A DNA stretch of 23,294 bases from Nitrospira sp. UBA6909. GTDB lineage: Bacteria > Nitrospirota > Nitrospiria > Nitrospirales > Nitrospiraceae. Shown here in pieces: positions 16,168-23,274 of this stretch. Positions within the stretch are counted from its first letter, which is position 1, and each line of letters begins with the position of its first letter. A model generated the notes under the pieces. The model worked only from the letters and a program-made list of their open reading frames with translations. It did no database searches and was not told the origin of the DNA. Location: the NCBI GenBank assembly GCA_002451055.1, contig DKBD01000258.1:1-23294 (forward strand). The letters are read 5' to 3'. A program made the translations under genes and the position numbers.

Positions 16168-16628
16168 TACGGAGATGGCCCATCCTTCTCGTCGGACTGG
16201 CAGCCGGTTTTATGGCCCCCCTTGTGGCTCACGCCGCCATCAACTGCAACATCACGACGGTCGGGGTCACCTTTGGGGCATACGATGTCTTTTCGTCCGC
16301 CCCGCTTACCTCAGCCGGAAGTGTCACCATCCGCTGCGTAGGCCTCGGCACGGGGTCCGATCAGATTTCCGTTGCGCTCAGCACCGGAGGCAGTGGGAGT
16401 TTCCTATCTCGCGCACTGTTTCGTGGCTCTGAAACGATGAGCTATAATCTGTACCTTAATGCCGGCCATACACAAATCTGGGGGGACGGCACAGCGGGAA
16501 CGTTGAAATACGCTTCCGTCTCCAATAACCAGTCGATCACCTTGACGATCTTTGGACGGATCCCACCGGGCCAGGATGTGAGTGCCGGCACTTATTCCGA
16601 TACAATCGTCGCGACGATCAATTTCTAG
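16164..16628 (+). CDS. Third spore coat U domain subunit, divergent, possibly the tip protein
   Basis: This 154-residue secreted protein has a signal peptide ending AHAAIN, a shortened first strand with cysteine in INCNITTVGVTFGAYD, a second cysteine in VTIRCVG, and the family ending FGRIPPGQDVSAGTYSDTIVATINF. It differs from the two other subunits in its middle part and in lacking the N-terminal extension strand of normal length. Position after the usher matches that of tip subunits (CsuE) in Csu operons, although known CsuE has two domains and this has one. Start ATG overlaps the usher stop and is preceded by AGGAGG. Its 3' end overlaps the end of the convergent symporter gene by 11 bases. 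Confidence 0.9.
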   Translation: MIRRWPILLVGLAAGFMAPLVAHAAINCNITTVGVTFGAYDVFSSAPLTSAGSVTIRCVGLGTGSDQISVALSTGGSGSFLSRALFRGSETMSYNLYLNAGHTQIWGDGTAGTLKYASVSNNQSITLTIFGRIPPGQDVSAGTYSDTIVATINF

Positions 16629-18030
16629 CGGTGGCCGGAGTCGACAGCGATCCGACGACCATCCCGGCGCCCGCCAGCAGAAACCCGATGAGCTGCGGCG
16701 GCCAGACGGAATCGGGACCACCAGCCAGCTCCAGCCCGATCCAGCTCATCGTACCGGCGATGATGGCACATATGGCACCCTGAGTCGTCGCACGCTTCCA
16801 ATAAAGTCCTGCGAACAATGGGATAAACGCCGCCACCAACGTGATTTTATAGGTATTCACCACCAGCTTGTAGATCGACGCGTCCGACCAGAGCGCGATG
16901 ACCAGCACCACCCCGGCAAATCCGACCAGAACGACACGCATAAGGCGAAGAAACTCCGAGTCGTTCAGTCGGGGGAACGCCGGCCTGATGACGTTCTCAC
17001 TCAACGCCACCGACGGCGCCAACAGCGTCGCGCTCGAGCAACTCATCACGGCTGACAACACGGCACCGAAAAACACGATCTGCGCTACCATCGGCGTGTG
17101 CTGCAAGACGAGCGTCGGGAGGATCAGTTGTGAATCCTGTTCCAGTAACGCGCCAAATTTCGTAGGGTCGACGAGCGTCGCAGCATAGGCCAGAAACATC
17201 GGAACAAAACAGAAGGCGAAATAGAGCGTCCCGCCAAGCAGCGAGCCTCGTACCGCCGTACGTTCGTTCCTTGCCGAGGTAATGCGCTGGAAGACATCCT
17301 GTTGGGGGACGGATCCCAGCATCATGGTGATCCACGCGCCGATGAAGGGGATCCAATCCGAAAAGGTCGGCGGCGGGAAAAAGTCCAGTTTGCCGGCGGC
17401 AGCCGCATGCTCGATCACAACGCCCACTCCACCGGTCAGCCCGCTGACGACAGACACGATATACAGAAGCCCGCCCATGATCACGGAGATTTGGACGAAA
17501 TCCAATATTGCCACGGAAAACATCCCGCCGAACGTCGTATAAGCCAAGACGATCGCCGCGCCCAGTACGATGCCGGCCGACTGACTGACCCCGCCATCGG
17601 TCACCACATTCAGTACCAACCCCAGCACTTTGAATTGCGCCGCAACCCATCCTAGATATGACGCAACGACGCTAAGAGTGCAGAGTACTTCGACGGTTCG
17701 ATCATAGCGCAACCGATAGTAGTCGCCGACGGTCAGAATGTTCAGCCTGTACAAACGCGGCGCAAAAAAGAGTCCCGCCAGGATGAGGCACATGCTCGAC
17801 CCAAACGGATCTGCGACAACGCCGCGCAATCCCTCCTTCACGAACGTGGCCGAGATGCCGAGCACCGCTTCGGCGCCGAACCAGGTCGCAAATACAGTCG
17901 CCGTAACAATCGGCAGGGGGAGACTCCTACCGGCCACGGCGAAATCTTTTGAGCTATGGACGCGGGTCGCGGCGAACAGACCGATGCCCACGGAGACAAG
18001 GAGATAGATAATGACAAACCCCAGCAGCAT
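16618..18030 (-). CDS. Sodium:solute symporter family transporter
   Basis: This is a 470-residue membrane protein of the SSF family with about 13 hydrophobic helices. Typical elements are the first helix IIYLLVSVGIGL, KDFAVAGRSLPLPIVTATVFATWFGAEAVLG (helix 2 and loop), the GGMFSVAILDFVQ segment, and ..SVPQQDVFQRITSARNERTAVRGS... This family takes up sugars, amino acids, carboxylates or other solutes with Na+; the substrate is not evident. I start at the ATG at 18030, which has GGCGGAG close upstream and begins directly with the first helix; a start at 18090 would add a basic, proline-rich lead without support. It converges on the pilus operon with an 11-base overlap. Confidence 0.9.
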   Translation of the reverse strand: MLLGFVIIYLLVSVGIGLFAATRVHSSKDFAVAGRSLPLPIVTATVFATWFGAEAVLGISATFVKEGLRGVVADPFGSSMCLILAGLFFAPRLYRLNILTVGDYYRLRYDRTVEVLCTLSVVASYLGWVAAQFKVLGLVLNVVTDGGVSQSAGIVLGAAIVLAYTTFGGMFSVAILDFVQISVIMGGLLYIVSVVSGLTGGVGVVIEHAAAAGKLDFFPPPTFSDWIPFIGAWITMMLGSVPQQDVFQRITSARNERTAVRGSLLGGTLYFAFCFVPMFLAYAATLVDPTKFGALLEQDSQLILPTLVLQHTPMVAQIVFFGAVLSAVMSCSSATLLAPSVALSENVIRPAFPRLNDSEFLRLMRVVLVGFAGVVLVIALWSDASIYKLVVNTYKITLVAAFIPLFAGLYWKRATTQGAICAIIAGTMSWIGLELAGGPDSVWPPQLIGFLLAGAGMVVGSLSTPATARN

Positions 18031-18206
18031 GGCGCTCCGCCTACGTGACAATGGCGGGCGGATTCTAGCGGGGTGTTGCCCTGGGAGCAATGGGATCGAA
18101 ATAGAGTTTTTCTTGCCGCAACAAAGAGACTCTGCTACTTGGGTTTATCGAAATGTGACTGGGATCCACCTCTTCCATAATCGACATCGACAACAGGAGA
18201 ATTTCT

Positions 18207-18902
18207 ATGACTACTTTCCATCGCATTAGTGCGGCAATGGTCCTATTCGCGTTCTTTGCGACAGGCTGCGCCGAAGACGACCCGTATCAGAAAACGAAGA
18301 TCGGGGCGGCTATCGGAGCCGCCATCGGAGCCGGCGCAGGCGCCGCGATCGACAAGAACAATCGCGCCCGCGGTGCCGCCATCGGTGGAGCCGTCGGCAT
18401 CCTTGCCGGAGGTGGTGTCGGCTTATATATGGATAAACAGAAGAAGGCGATCGAGGAAAAGCTGGGCAAGGAACTCAAGAACCATGATGTCGAACTCACG
18501 AAGCTTCCCGACAATACCATTCAAGTGGACTTGAAGAGCGAAGCCTCCTTCGCCAGCAACAGCAGCGAGGTGAAGACATCGTTCAACGAGGCGCTGACCA
18601 AGCTCGGTGGGGTCATCAAAGAGTATGACAGCACTGCAGTCCACGTGATCGGCCACACGGACAGTCAAGGCTCGACGTCCTACAATCAGCAACTCTCCCA
18701 GGCGCGCGCCACGGCTGTCGCCGCAAAACTGATGAATACCGGTGTGAACGGGCAACGGGTGATGATGGAAGGACGCGGCGAAAACCAGCCGAAAACCTCC
18801 AATGCCACGGCTGATGGCCGCAGTCAGAACCGCCGGGTCGAGATTTATCTCAAGCCGGTGGTAGCGGGACAAGAAGAGGCTGCGTTCGCACCGCCTAAAT
18901 AG
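18207..18902 (+). CDS. OmpA-domain lipoprotein with glycine-zipper segment
   Basis: This 231-residue protein has a lipoprotein signal (FATGC, Cys21). A glycine-zipper region at about 30-75 alternates GAAIGAAIGAGAGAAI and GGAVGILAGGGVGLY and can insert in membranes. An OmpA-type peptidoglycan-binding domain occupies about 110-215. The latter has the key GHTDSQGSTSYNQQLSQARA and GRGENQP..DGRSQNRRVEI motifs whose Asp and Arg bind diaminopimelate. It resembles YiaD-type lipoproteins and should tether the outer membrane to the wall. AGGAGA lies 6 bases before the ATG. It is divergent from the symporter and followed by about 600 bases of poor coding content, so it looks monocistronic. Confidence 0.92.
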   Translation: MTTFHRISAAMVLFAFFATGCAEDDPYQKTKIGAAIGAAIGAGAGAAIDKNNRARGAAIGGAVGILAGGGVGLYMDKQKKAIEEKLGKELKNHDVELTKLPDNTIQVDLKSEASFASNSSEVKTSFNEALTKLGGVIKEYDSTAVHVIGHTDSQGSTSYNQQLSQARATAVAAKLMNTGVNGQRVMMEGRGENQPKTSNATADGRSQNRRVEIYLKPVVAGQEEAAFAPPK

Positions 18903-19031
18903 GTCACGTTTCGACGAGCTGGAGGAGTCGAGAGAAGCAGACGGACAATACGCTATCCCGGTTCTCTCGGAAACCCATCAATTCAGTATGAATCCTGTCG
19001 GCGGCGCCCCCTCTGCCAGATGGCCTACGGG

Positions 19032-19300
19032 TCAGAGGCTGTTGCCTTCGTTGACGGAACTGAGTTGAACACGTTGGATCATCTTTGTAGGCCACACTCG
19101 GCATTTTTGCACAAGCGCTAAGTCATCCGTCTTACGCTGGTCATCACGCAATGAGAGAGTAAGCCGGTTGGCTGCAGCTACGGCATCCTGAATCGCCAGA
19201 TTGACCTCGGCACCACCGACCGGCGACATGGCATGGGCCGGCAATAAGCCCAGCGCCATGCCTGCCGGCCCACCGTCCATGATACAACGGTATGAAACCT
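19032..19300 (-). pseudogene. Remnant of an FAD-dependent monooxygenase with large internal deletion
   Basis: The minus-strand frame reads WEVSYRCIMDGGPAGMALGLL, like the nucleotide-binding start of PheA/TfdB-type FAD monooxygenases (..GGGPAGM.LG.LLAR). It then passes straight into AHAMSPVGGAEVNLAIQDAV, which is the FAD-binding motif (GDAAHAMSPVGG.GxNLAIQDA) that normally lies about 250 residues later, followed by AAANRL and a region like ..VQ.RR.WPT..IQRVQ. So an internal deletion joined the two ends in frame, and the first glycine of GxGxxG is now Asp. The frame ends after about 90 residues. Possible further traces of the original C-terminus are seen in another frame near 18935-18975. No plausible ribosome site was found. 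The remaining piece cannot form the enzyme. Confidence 0.75.
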
Positions 19301-19503
19301 CCCATGTGTAGATATGGCAATCTATCAAACAGATTAATAAGATACGAGATCCGACGGTTACGAACACACCTCCCTCCACATCGGTCTAGCTTTTTGCGAT
19401 CAATATGGCGTAGAATTTTTCCTCTGTCAGCAAAGGAGGTTCACTTACAAGATCTCACACGCAGAGCGAGGCCCATTAATAGATAATAGAAGGGAGGCAA
19501 CCA

Positions 19504-19689
19504 ATGAGTGGACTCAATTGGACTGGAATTGTGATGTTGATCCTGGCTTTCCTTTTAATGGAGCTATTTCTTGGTATTAACGCGTGGTATGACCTTAACG
19601 CGGTCGCGGTTATTGCGGCTGTCGCCTACTTGCTGGTGGGACTCACGCTTTCAGTATGGCCAAATCCAAGTGATGAAGAAGAAGCCTGA
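19504..19689 (+). CDS. Small two-helix membrane protein of unknown function
   Basis: The 61-residue product has two hydrophobic segments, at about residues 7-25 (TGIVMLILAFLLMELFLG) and 33-53 (AVAVIAAVAYLLVGLTLSV), and an acidic tail DEEEA. A strong GGGAGG is 5 bases before the ATG, which supports real translation. I do not recognise the family. It stands alone between the decayed monooxygenase and the NmrA-type gene. An AT-rich stretch with a T-rich run near 19389-19421 may carry its promoter. Confidence 0.75.
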   Translation: MSGLNWTGIVMLILAFLLMELFLGINAWYDLNAVAVIAAVAYLLVGLTLSVWPNPSDEEEA

Positions 19690-19794
19690 CTAATTCCCTC
19701 CCTGTCCTGCTGAGATGGAGATATGGGTTGAGGATATACGTGTGCCATCCATCGTCCTCGACCATAAACTCGCTTTGTGCCTTCTTCGCCATAC

Positions 19795-20748
19795 CTATTC
19801 GGCGAGCGGAATTCGATCCTTGTTCAGCGTCAGCCACTGTTCAAAGGTCTGAAGCGAGGGATTGAGCGATCGGGACAGGGCCAGGTCACGGGCTCCGCAG
19901 AACGCCTCGTTGAAATCATGCTTGAACTGAAACATGCTCCCCAAATCCTCGGCCCCGGCAAACCCAAGTTTTCTGTAGACCTCGAACGGCACCGAATTAT
20001 ACATGACCGTCTGGCCCAGAGCTTCAGTCATGGCTGCAGCCATTTCCTGCCCAGTCAGATGTTCTCCGGCGATGCCGATCGTCTTTCCGATGAAATCCTG
20101 CCCTCTCTTAAAAATCCCGAAGCAACACTTGCCAATATCCTCGACGGCAATGCCAGGCAGTTTCTTGTCACCCATGGGCAGACTCAGCATCAACTGTCCA
20201 TTGGGCCCCTTCCTCGGTCCCATGCCGAAAAAGATCAGATTCTCCCAATAGAATGACGTAAGGAGAAAGGTGGTCGGCACCCCCGCCTTCGTAAACTCTG
20301 CATCCGCCTCGCCTTTTGCATCGAAATGAGGCACCTTGTACTTCTCCATCAGAGTCGGCATCCGTGAATCGGTCAGAGGAACCCACCGCCTGGTATCTTC
20401 GAGCGTCGACCACACGACATGCCGGACACCGGCATGTCGGGCAGCCTGCGCCATTGCCTTGGCTTGAGCCAATTCCTTTTCCGGCGAGAAGTGCTCCCAA
20501 AAGTTGGTGAGACAAAAGGCGCCGTAACACCCCGCAAACGCCATCTTCAGACTCTCGACATCATCCAGATTGGCGACGACCATATCAGCTCCGAGAGCTG
20601 ACAAGCCCTTGGCCTTCTCAGAACCGGTATCTCGCGTAAGCGCGCGCACTGTAAACCCACTCCCTAGCTCATTGAGGATTGCACGTACCAACCCGCCCCC
20701 CTGCGCACCGGTCGCTCCCACCACGGCAATGATTTTCTTCTCGGTCAT
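19795..20748 (-). CDS. NmrA-family NAD(P)-binding protein
   Basis: This 317-residue Rossmann protein has GATGAQG (G11, G14, G17) after the first strand, RALTRD at the end of the second strand (an arginine pair that favours NADP) and the family features ..CYGAFCLTNFWEHFSPEKELAQAK and HVVWSTLEDTR. The SDR active-site YxxxK is not conserved as in reductases (TLMEKYKVPHFDAKGEAD), as in NmrA/HSCARG proteins, which sense NADPH/NADP rather than catalyse. I start at the ATG at 20748 with GGGAGG 5 bases upstream. It is divergent from the DGPF-sigma pair. A role as cofactor sensor is inferred from the family. Confidence 0.88.
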   Translation of the reverse strand: MTEKKIIAVVGATGAQGGGLVRAILNELGSGFTVRALTRDTGSEKAKGLSALGADMVVANLDDVESLKMAFAGCYGAFCLTNFWEHFSPEKELAQAKAMAQAARHAGVRHVVWSTLEDTRRWVPLTDSRMPTLMEKYKVPHFDAKGEADAEFTKAGVPTTFLLTSFYWENLIFFGMGPRKGPNGQLMLSLPMGDKKLPGIAVEDIGKCCFGIFKRGQDFIGKTIGIAGEHLTGQEMAAAMTEALGQTVMYNSVPFEVYRKLGFAGAEDLGSMFQFKHDFNEAFCGARDLALSRSLNPSLQTFEQWLTLNKDRIPLAE

Positions 20749-20787
20749 GAGCGCCTCCCTTGGGTATTGTCCGATCCTCCAATGACT

Positions 20788-20816
20788 CATATATCAGACA
20801 GAAACCATACGGTAAA
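20788..20816 (-). promoter_or_regulatory. Possible sigma70 promoter of the NmrA-family gene
   Basis: On the minus strand TTTACC (20816-20811) and TATATG (20793-20788) are 17 bases apart, each matching 4 of 6 bases of the housekeeping consensus. It would start transcription about 33 bases before the ATG. The match is modest, and the element next to it on the other strand is of a different type. Confidence 0.3.
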
Positions 20817-20836
20817 TGGTCACCTCCCAGTGAAAA

Positions 20837-20862
20837 TGTCGATTTTCCGAGTGCCACGCGAC
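20837..20862 (+). promoter_or_regulatory. ECF42-type promoter of the DGPF-sigma operon
   Basis: TGTCGA (20837-20842), 16 bases, then CGAC (20859-20862), lies about 40 bases before the DGPF gene. From memory, ECF42 sigma factors recognise TGTCGA at -35 and a CGAC/CGAT-like -10, and their targets are mainly the adjacent DGPF genes. The match and spacing are exact for that description, so the operon is probably switched on by its own sigma factor. Confidence 0.6.
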
Positions 20863-20902
20863 TATCCTATGTCGGTTCTACAACTACCAATAGGAGCTTG
20901 CC

Positions 20903-21262
20903 ATGAAATACCTATGTCTGGTGTACCTGGAAGAAACGGTCTTCAATGCGTTCCACAGCCATGAGCGACATGCGATTTCGGATGAAGCGACGGCCTACTG
21001 CGATAAATTACAGAAGGCCGGCCAATTGCTGGCTGCCTCCCCACTCCATCCGGTGGAGACGGCCACGACGGTGCGAGTTCGTGACGGGAAGACCTCAACC
21101 ACCGACGGCCCGTTTGCCGAAACCAAGGAACAGCTCGGTGGTTTTCTGATGATCGATGTGCCCGACCTGAACGACGCCATCCGCGTAGCTGCTCATTTCC
21201 CGGCTGCTCGCTTCGGCAGCGTTGAAGTCCGTCCCATGAAGGAACTGGGTTGCGCAGACTAA
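20903..21262 (+). CDS. YCII/DGPF-domain protein linked to ECF42 sigma factor
   Basis: This 119-residue protein starts MKYLCLVY and carries the signature TTDGPFAETKEQLGGFLMIDV, with ..AIRVAAHFPAARFGSVEVRPM near the end; this is the DGPF (YCII-like) fold. These small dimeric proteins accompany ECF42 sigma genes in many genomes. They may act as binding partners or as enzymes, but their function is not established. AGGAG is 7 bases before the ATG. The following sigma gene starts 8 bases after its stop, or overlaps it by 13 bases if a TTG start is used. Confidence 0.92.
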   Translation: MKYLCLVYLEETVFNAFHSHERHAISDEATAYCDKLQKAGQLLAASPLHPVETATTVRVRDGKTSTTDGPFAETKEQLGGFLMIDVPDLNDAIRVAAHFPAARFGSVEVRPMKELGCAD

Positions 21263-21270
21263 CAGGCTTC

Positions 21271-22524
21271 ATGAGTGCCGATACGACAACAGAAGCACGT
21301 CTCAAAGTGGACGAGATCTACCGCGCCGAATCCCGGCAGGTCCTCGCGACCTTGATCCGCCTACTCGGTGATTTTGACGCGGCTGAGGAAGCATTACAAG
21401 AAGCCTTCGCGGTTGCGATGGAGCAATGGCCACGTGATGGAATCCCAGCCAACCCACGTGCTTGGCTCGTCTCCACTGGACGATTCAAAGCCATTGACGG
21501 CATGAGACGACGGACTCGCTATGACGCGTCATTGAACGAATTGGCAAAACACATCGAGACGACCACCAGCGATCCCTTGGAGCAGACGGACGAACACATC
21601 GACGATGACTGCCTTCGTCTGATTTTTACCTGCTGTCATCCAGCGCTCTCAGAAGACGCGCAGATCCCAATGACCCTCCGCGAGGTCTGCAACCTCACCA
21701 CGGAAGAAATCGCACGAGCCTTCCTCACCAAGCCAGCGACCATTGCCCAACGGATCGTTCGGGCCAAGGCCAAGATTCGTGACGCACGGATTCCCTATGA
21801 GGTCCCCCCGCCATCAGAATTGCCGGAGCGATTGGACACGGTCCTTCGCGTGGTGCATTTGGTGTTCAATGAAGGCTACGCTGCCTCATCCGGAACATCA
21901 CTCACGCGGGCCGATCTATCGAGCGAGGCCATCCGTCTAGGCCGTCTCCTGCTACAACTGTTGCCGGATCCTGAAATCATGGGACTCCTCGCGTTGATGC
22001 TGTTGCATGAATCGCGGAGACCGGCGCGCACGTCGACCAACGGCGATCTCGTACTTTTAGAACAACAAGACCGCTCACTCTGGAATCGTGACCAGATTAC
22101 TGAGGGTGTTACTCTCGTCGAGCGGGCACTGTCGTCACGGCGATTCGGGCCCTACACCATTCAAGCCGCGATCGCTGCGGTACATGCCGAGGCCCCCAAC
22201 ACCCGCGAGACCGATTGGCCCCAGATCGTTGGCCTCTATGATGGACTGATTCGTGCCGAACCATCGCCGATCATTGAGCTCAACCGTGCCGTGGCAGTTG
22301 CCATGCGTGACGGACCGGCGACGGGCTTGGAGTTGGTCGATGCGCTGCTGGAACACGGTGAGTTAGCCCAGTATCATCTGGCGCACGCCACACGAGCCGA
22401 TTTCTGCCGAAGACTCGGCATGAATGCTGAGGCCCGCGCCTCATACCAACGTGCGCTTGGTCTTGCTAAGCAAGAACCCGAACGAAGGTTTCTGGAGAGA
22501 CGGCTTGCAGAGTTACCTGGTTAA
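21271..22524 (+). CDS. ECF42-type RNA polymerase sigma factor with TPR-like C-terminal extension
   Basis: This is a 417-residue sigma factor. Its N-terminal region 2 (ESRQVLATLIRLLGDFDAAEEALQEAFAVAMEQWP, then NPRAWLVSTGRFKAIDGMRRR) is followed by region 4 (MTLREVCNLTTEEIARAFLTKPATIAQRIVRAKAKIR). A long C-terminal extension of about 220 residues follows, with the ..VHLVFNEGY..SSG segment and TPR-like helices (NRAVAVAM..., HLAHATRADFCRRLGMNAEARASYQRAL). This architecture, and the DGPF neighbour, place it in group ECF42, in which no anti-sigma factor is found and the extension is needed for activity. The ATG at 21271 has only a weak ribosome site; a TTG at 21250 with AAGGAA 8 bases upstream would overlap the DGPF gene and is a real alternative. 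Confidence 0.9.
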   Translation: MSADTTTEARLKVDEIYRAESRQVLATLIRLLGDFDAAEEALQEAFAVAMEQWPRDGIPANPRAWLVSTGRFKAIDGMRRRTRYDASLNELAKHIETTTSDPLEQTDEHIDDDCLRLIFTCCHPALSEDAQIPMTLREVCNLTTEEIARAFLTKPATIAQRIVRAKAKIRDARIPYEVPPPSELPERLDTVLRVVHLVFNEGYAASSGTSLTRADLSSEAIRLGRLLLQLLPDPEIMGLLALMLLHESRRPARTSTNGDLVLLEQQDRSLWNRDQITEGVTLVERALSSRRFGPYTIQAAIAAVHAEAPNTRETDWPQIVGLYDGLIRAEPSPIIELNRAVAVAMRDGPATGLELVDALLEHGELAQYHLAHATRADFCRRLGMNAEARASYQRALGLAKQEPERRFLERRLAELPG

Positions 22525-22545
22525 GGTAGTGACTCGACCTCGCAA

Positions 22546-22674
22546 TCATGTCTCCGCACGTCTGATCGCCCAGCGGTCCCCCTTCTTGTTATCGAGCATT
22601 TCCAGCGGCATCCCCTGTTGCCGTGTCTCACAATCATCGATCTGATGGAAGGAAAACACCTTTTGATTGGGATC
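22546..22674 (-). other. 42-codon open tail with coding-like composition, no start
   Basis: On the minus strand, after an in-frame TGA, a 42-residue segment runs from DPNQKVFSFHQIDDCETRQQ to ..NKKGDRWAIRRAET and stop. It is hydrophilic and protein-like. It is in the same frame as a short stretch (VMHITKMMEGTLWAGV) that would follow the truncated propeller gene if one base were added to its C-run. It has no start codon with a ribosome site; an internal ATG would give only 21 residues. It may be a fragment of a decayed gene. I do not recognise it. Confidence 0.3.
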
Positions 22675-22703
22675 TCACACTCCAGCCCACAACGTACCCT
22701 CCA

Positions 22704-23030
22704 TCATTTTGGTGATGTGCATGACGGGGGGATCGGCATGTCGACGACGTGCAAGACGCTTTTTCCCAAGGCCGTGACATAGGCTTTGGTGCGATCCCGG
22801 TTAAAGAAAATGTGGTGGGCCACAAGATCCGACGGCAGTGGAATCTCCATCAGAATGTTTCCGAAGTCCGAAGACTCCGGATCGATGTCCATGATCGCGA
22901 TCCCTTCCCGTCTCACCGGTTGATCAGGCTTACTTTCATAGTTGACCAGGGCAAGAATCTCCGCCGACGCCAGAGTCGTGCCCGTGAGCAACACCCCTAG
23001 AGTCCACGCGAGTACTTGACCTGGTTTCAT
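22704..23030 (-). pseudogene. Truncated YncE/YVTN-type periplasmic beta-propeller protein
   Basis: The frame encodes 108 residues with a signal peptide ending ASAE, then ILALVNYES.., REGIAIMDIDPESSDFGNILMEIPLPSDLVAHHIFFNRDRTKAYVTALGKSVLHVVDM. This is the first part of a YVTN-like beta-propeller, normally over 300 residues with repeated Y/AYVT blades. After VVDM the sequence passes a run of six C (22730-22735) and then SCTSPK and a stop, with no more propeller blades. It has an AAGGAGG 5 bases before the ATG, so translation initiation is intact. It thus looks like a truncated gene, or a gene interrupted by an indel. A short functional protein cannot be excluded. The function of the full protein is unknown. 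Confidence 0.6.
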
Positions 23031-23076
23031 GGGAGCCTCCTTATAGCTATCGTGAGATCGATGATAATGTTATTGG

Positions 23077-23099
23077 TGGGTCCGTTTCTACCGGACCCA
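23077..23099 (-). promoter_or_regulatory. Hairpin directly after the 57-residue small gene
   Basis: Bases 23077-23084 and 23092-23099 form a perfect 8-bp GC-rich stem with a 7-base loop, starting 2 bases after the stop codon of the small gene read on the minus strand. There is no U-tract after it, so it is not a canonical terminator. It could stabilise the small mRNA or set expression between this gene and the propeller gene 47 bases further on. Confidence 0.45.
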
Positions 23100-23100
23100 T

Positions 23101-23274
23101 CTAAGCTGCCCGCTCGTGTAACTCTTCACATGCGGGAATACCCTCGTACTCGTCGTGGGTAACTTCACAACTGCGTGGCTCCGAGACAATCCAGGGCATC
23201 AGCAACGTCAGAAGCATTCCAGCGTTGACCGAAAACAACCAGATCACTTCAATTTCAATGTCGTGCATGTGCAT
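23101..23274 (-). CDS. Small 57-residue single-helix membrane protein
   Basis: A short minus-strand frame starts at the ATG at 23274 (or the second Met at 23268) and ends at a TAG at 23101. It begins MHMHDIEIEVIWLFSVNAGM, continues with LLTLLMPWIV, and so has one hydrophobic helix at about residues 10-30, followed by a hydrophilic, acidic tail with two cysteines (C36, C49). AAAGGGA lies about 9 bases before the ATG. The acidic start, hydrophobic helix and charged tail look like a genuine small membrane protein. It is directly upstream of the truncated propeller gene on the same strand. I do not know its family. Confidence 0.6.
   Translation of the reverse strand: MHMHDIEIEVIWLFSVNAGMLLTLLMPWIVSEPRSCEVTHDEYEGIPACEELHERAA

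Noticed and set aside
19434..19446. A very strong AAAGGAGG Shine-Dalgarno sequence
   Set aside because: No ATG, GTG or TTG follows within a workable distance, so it does not mark a gene.
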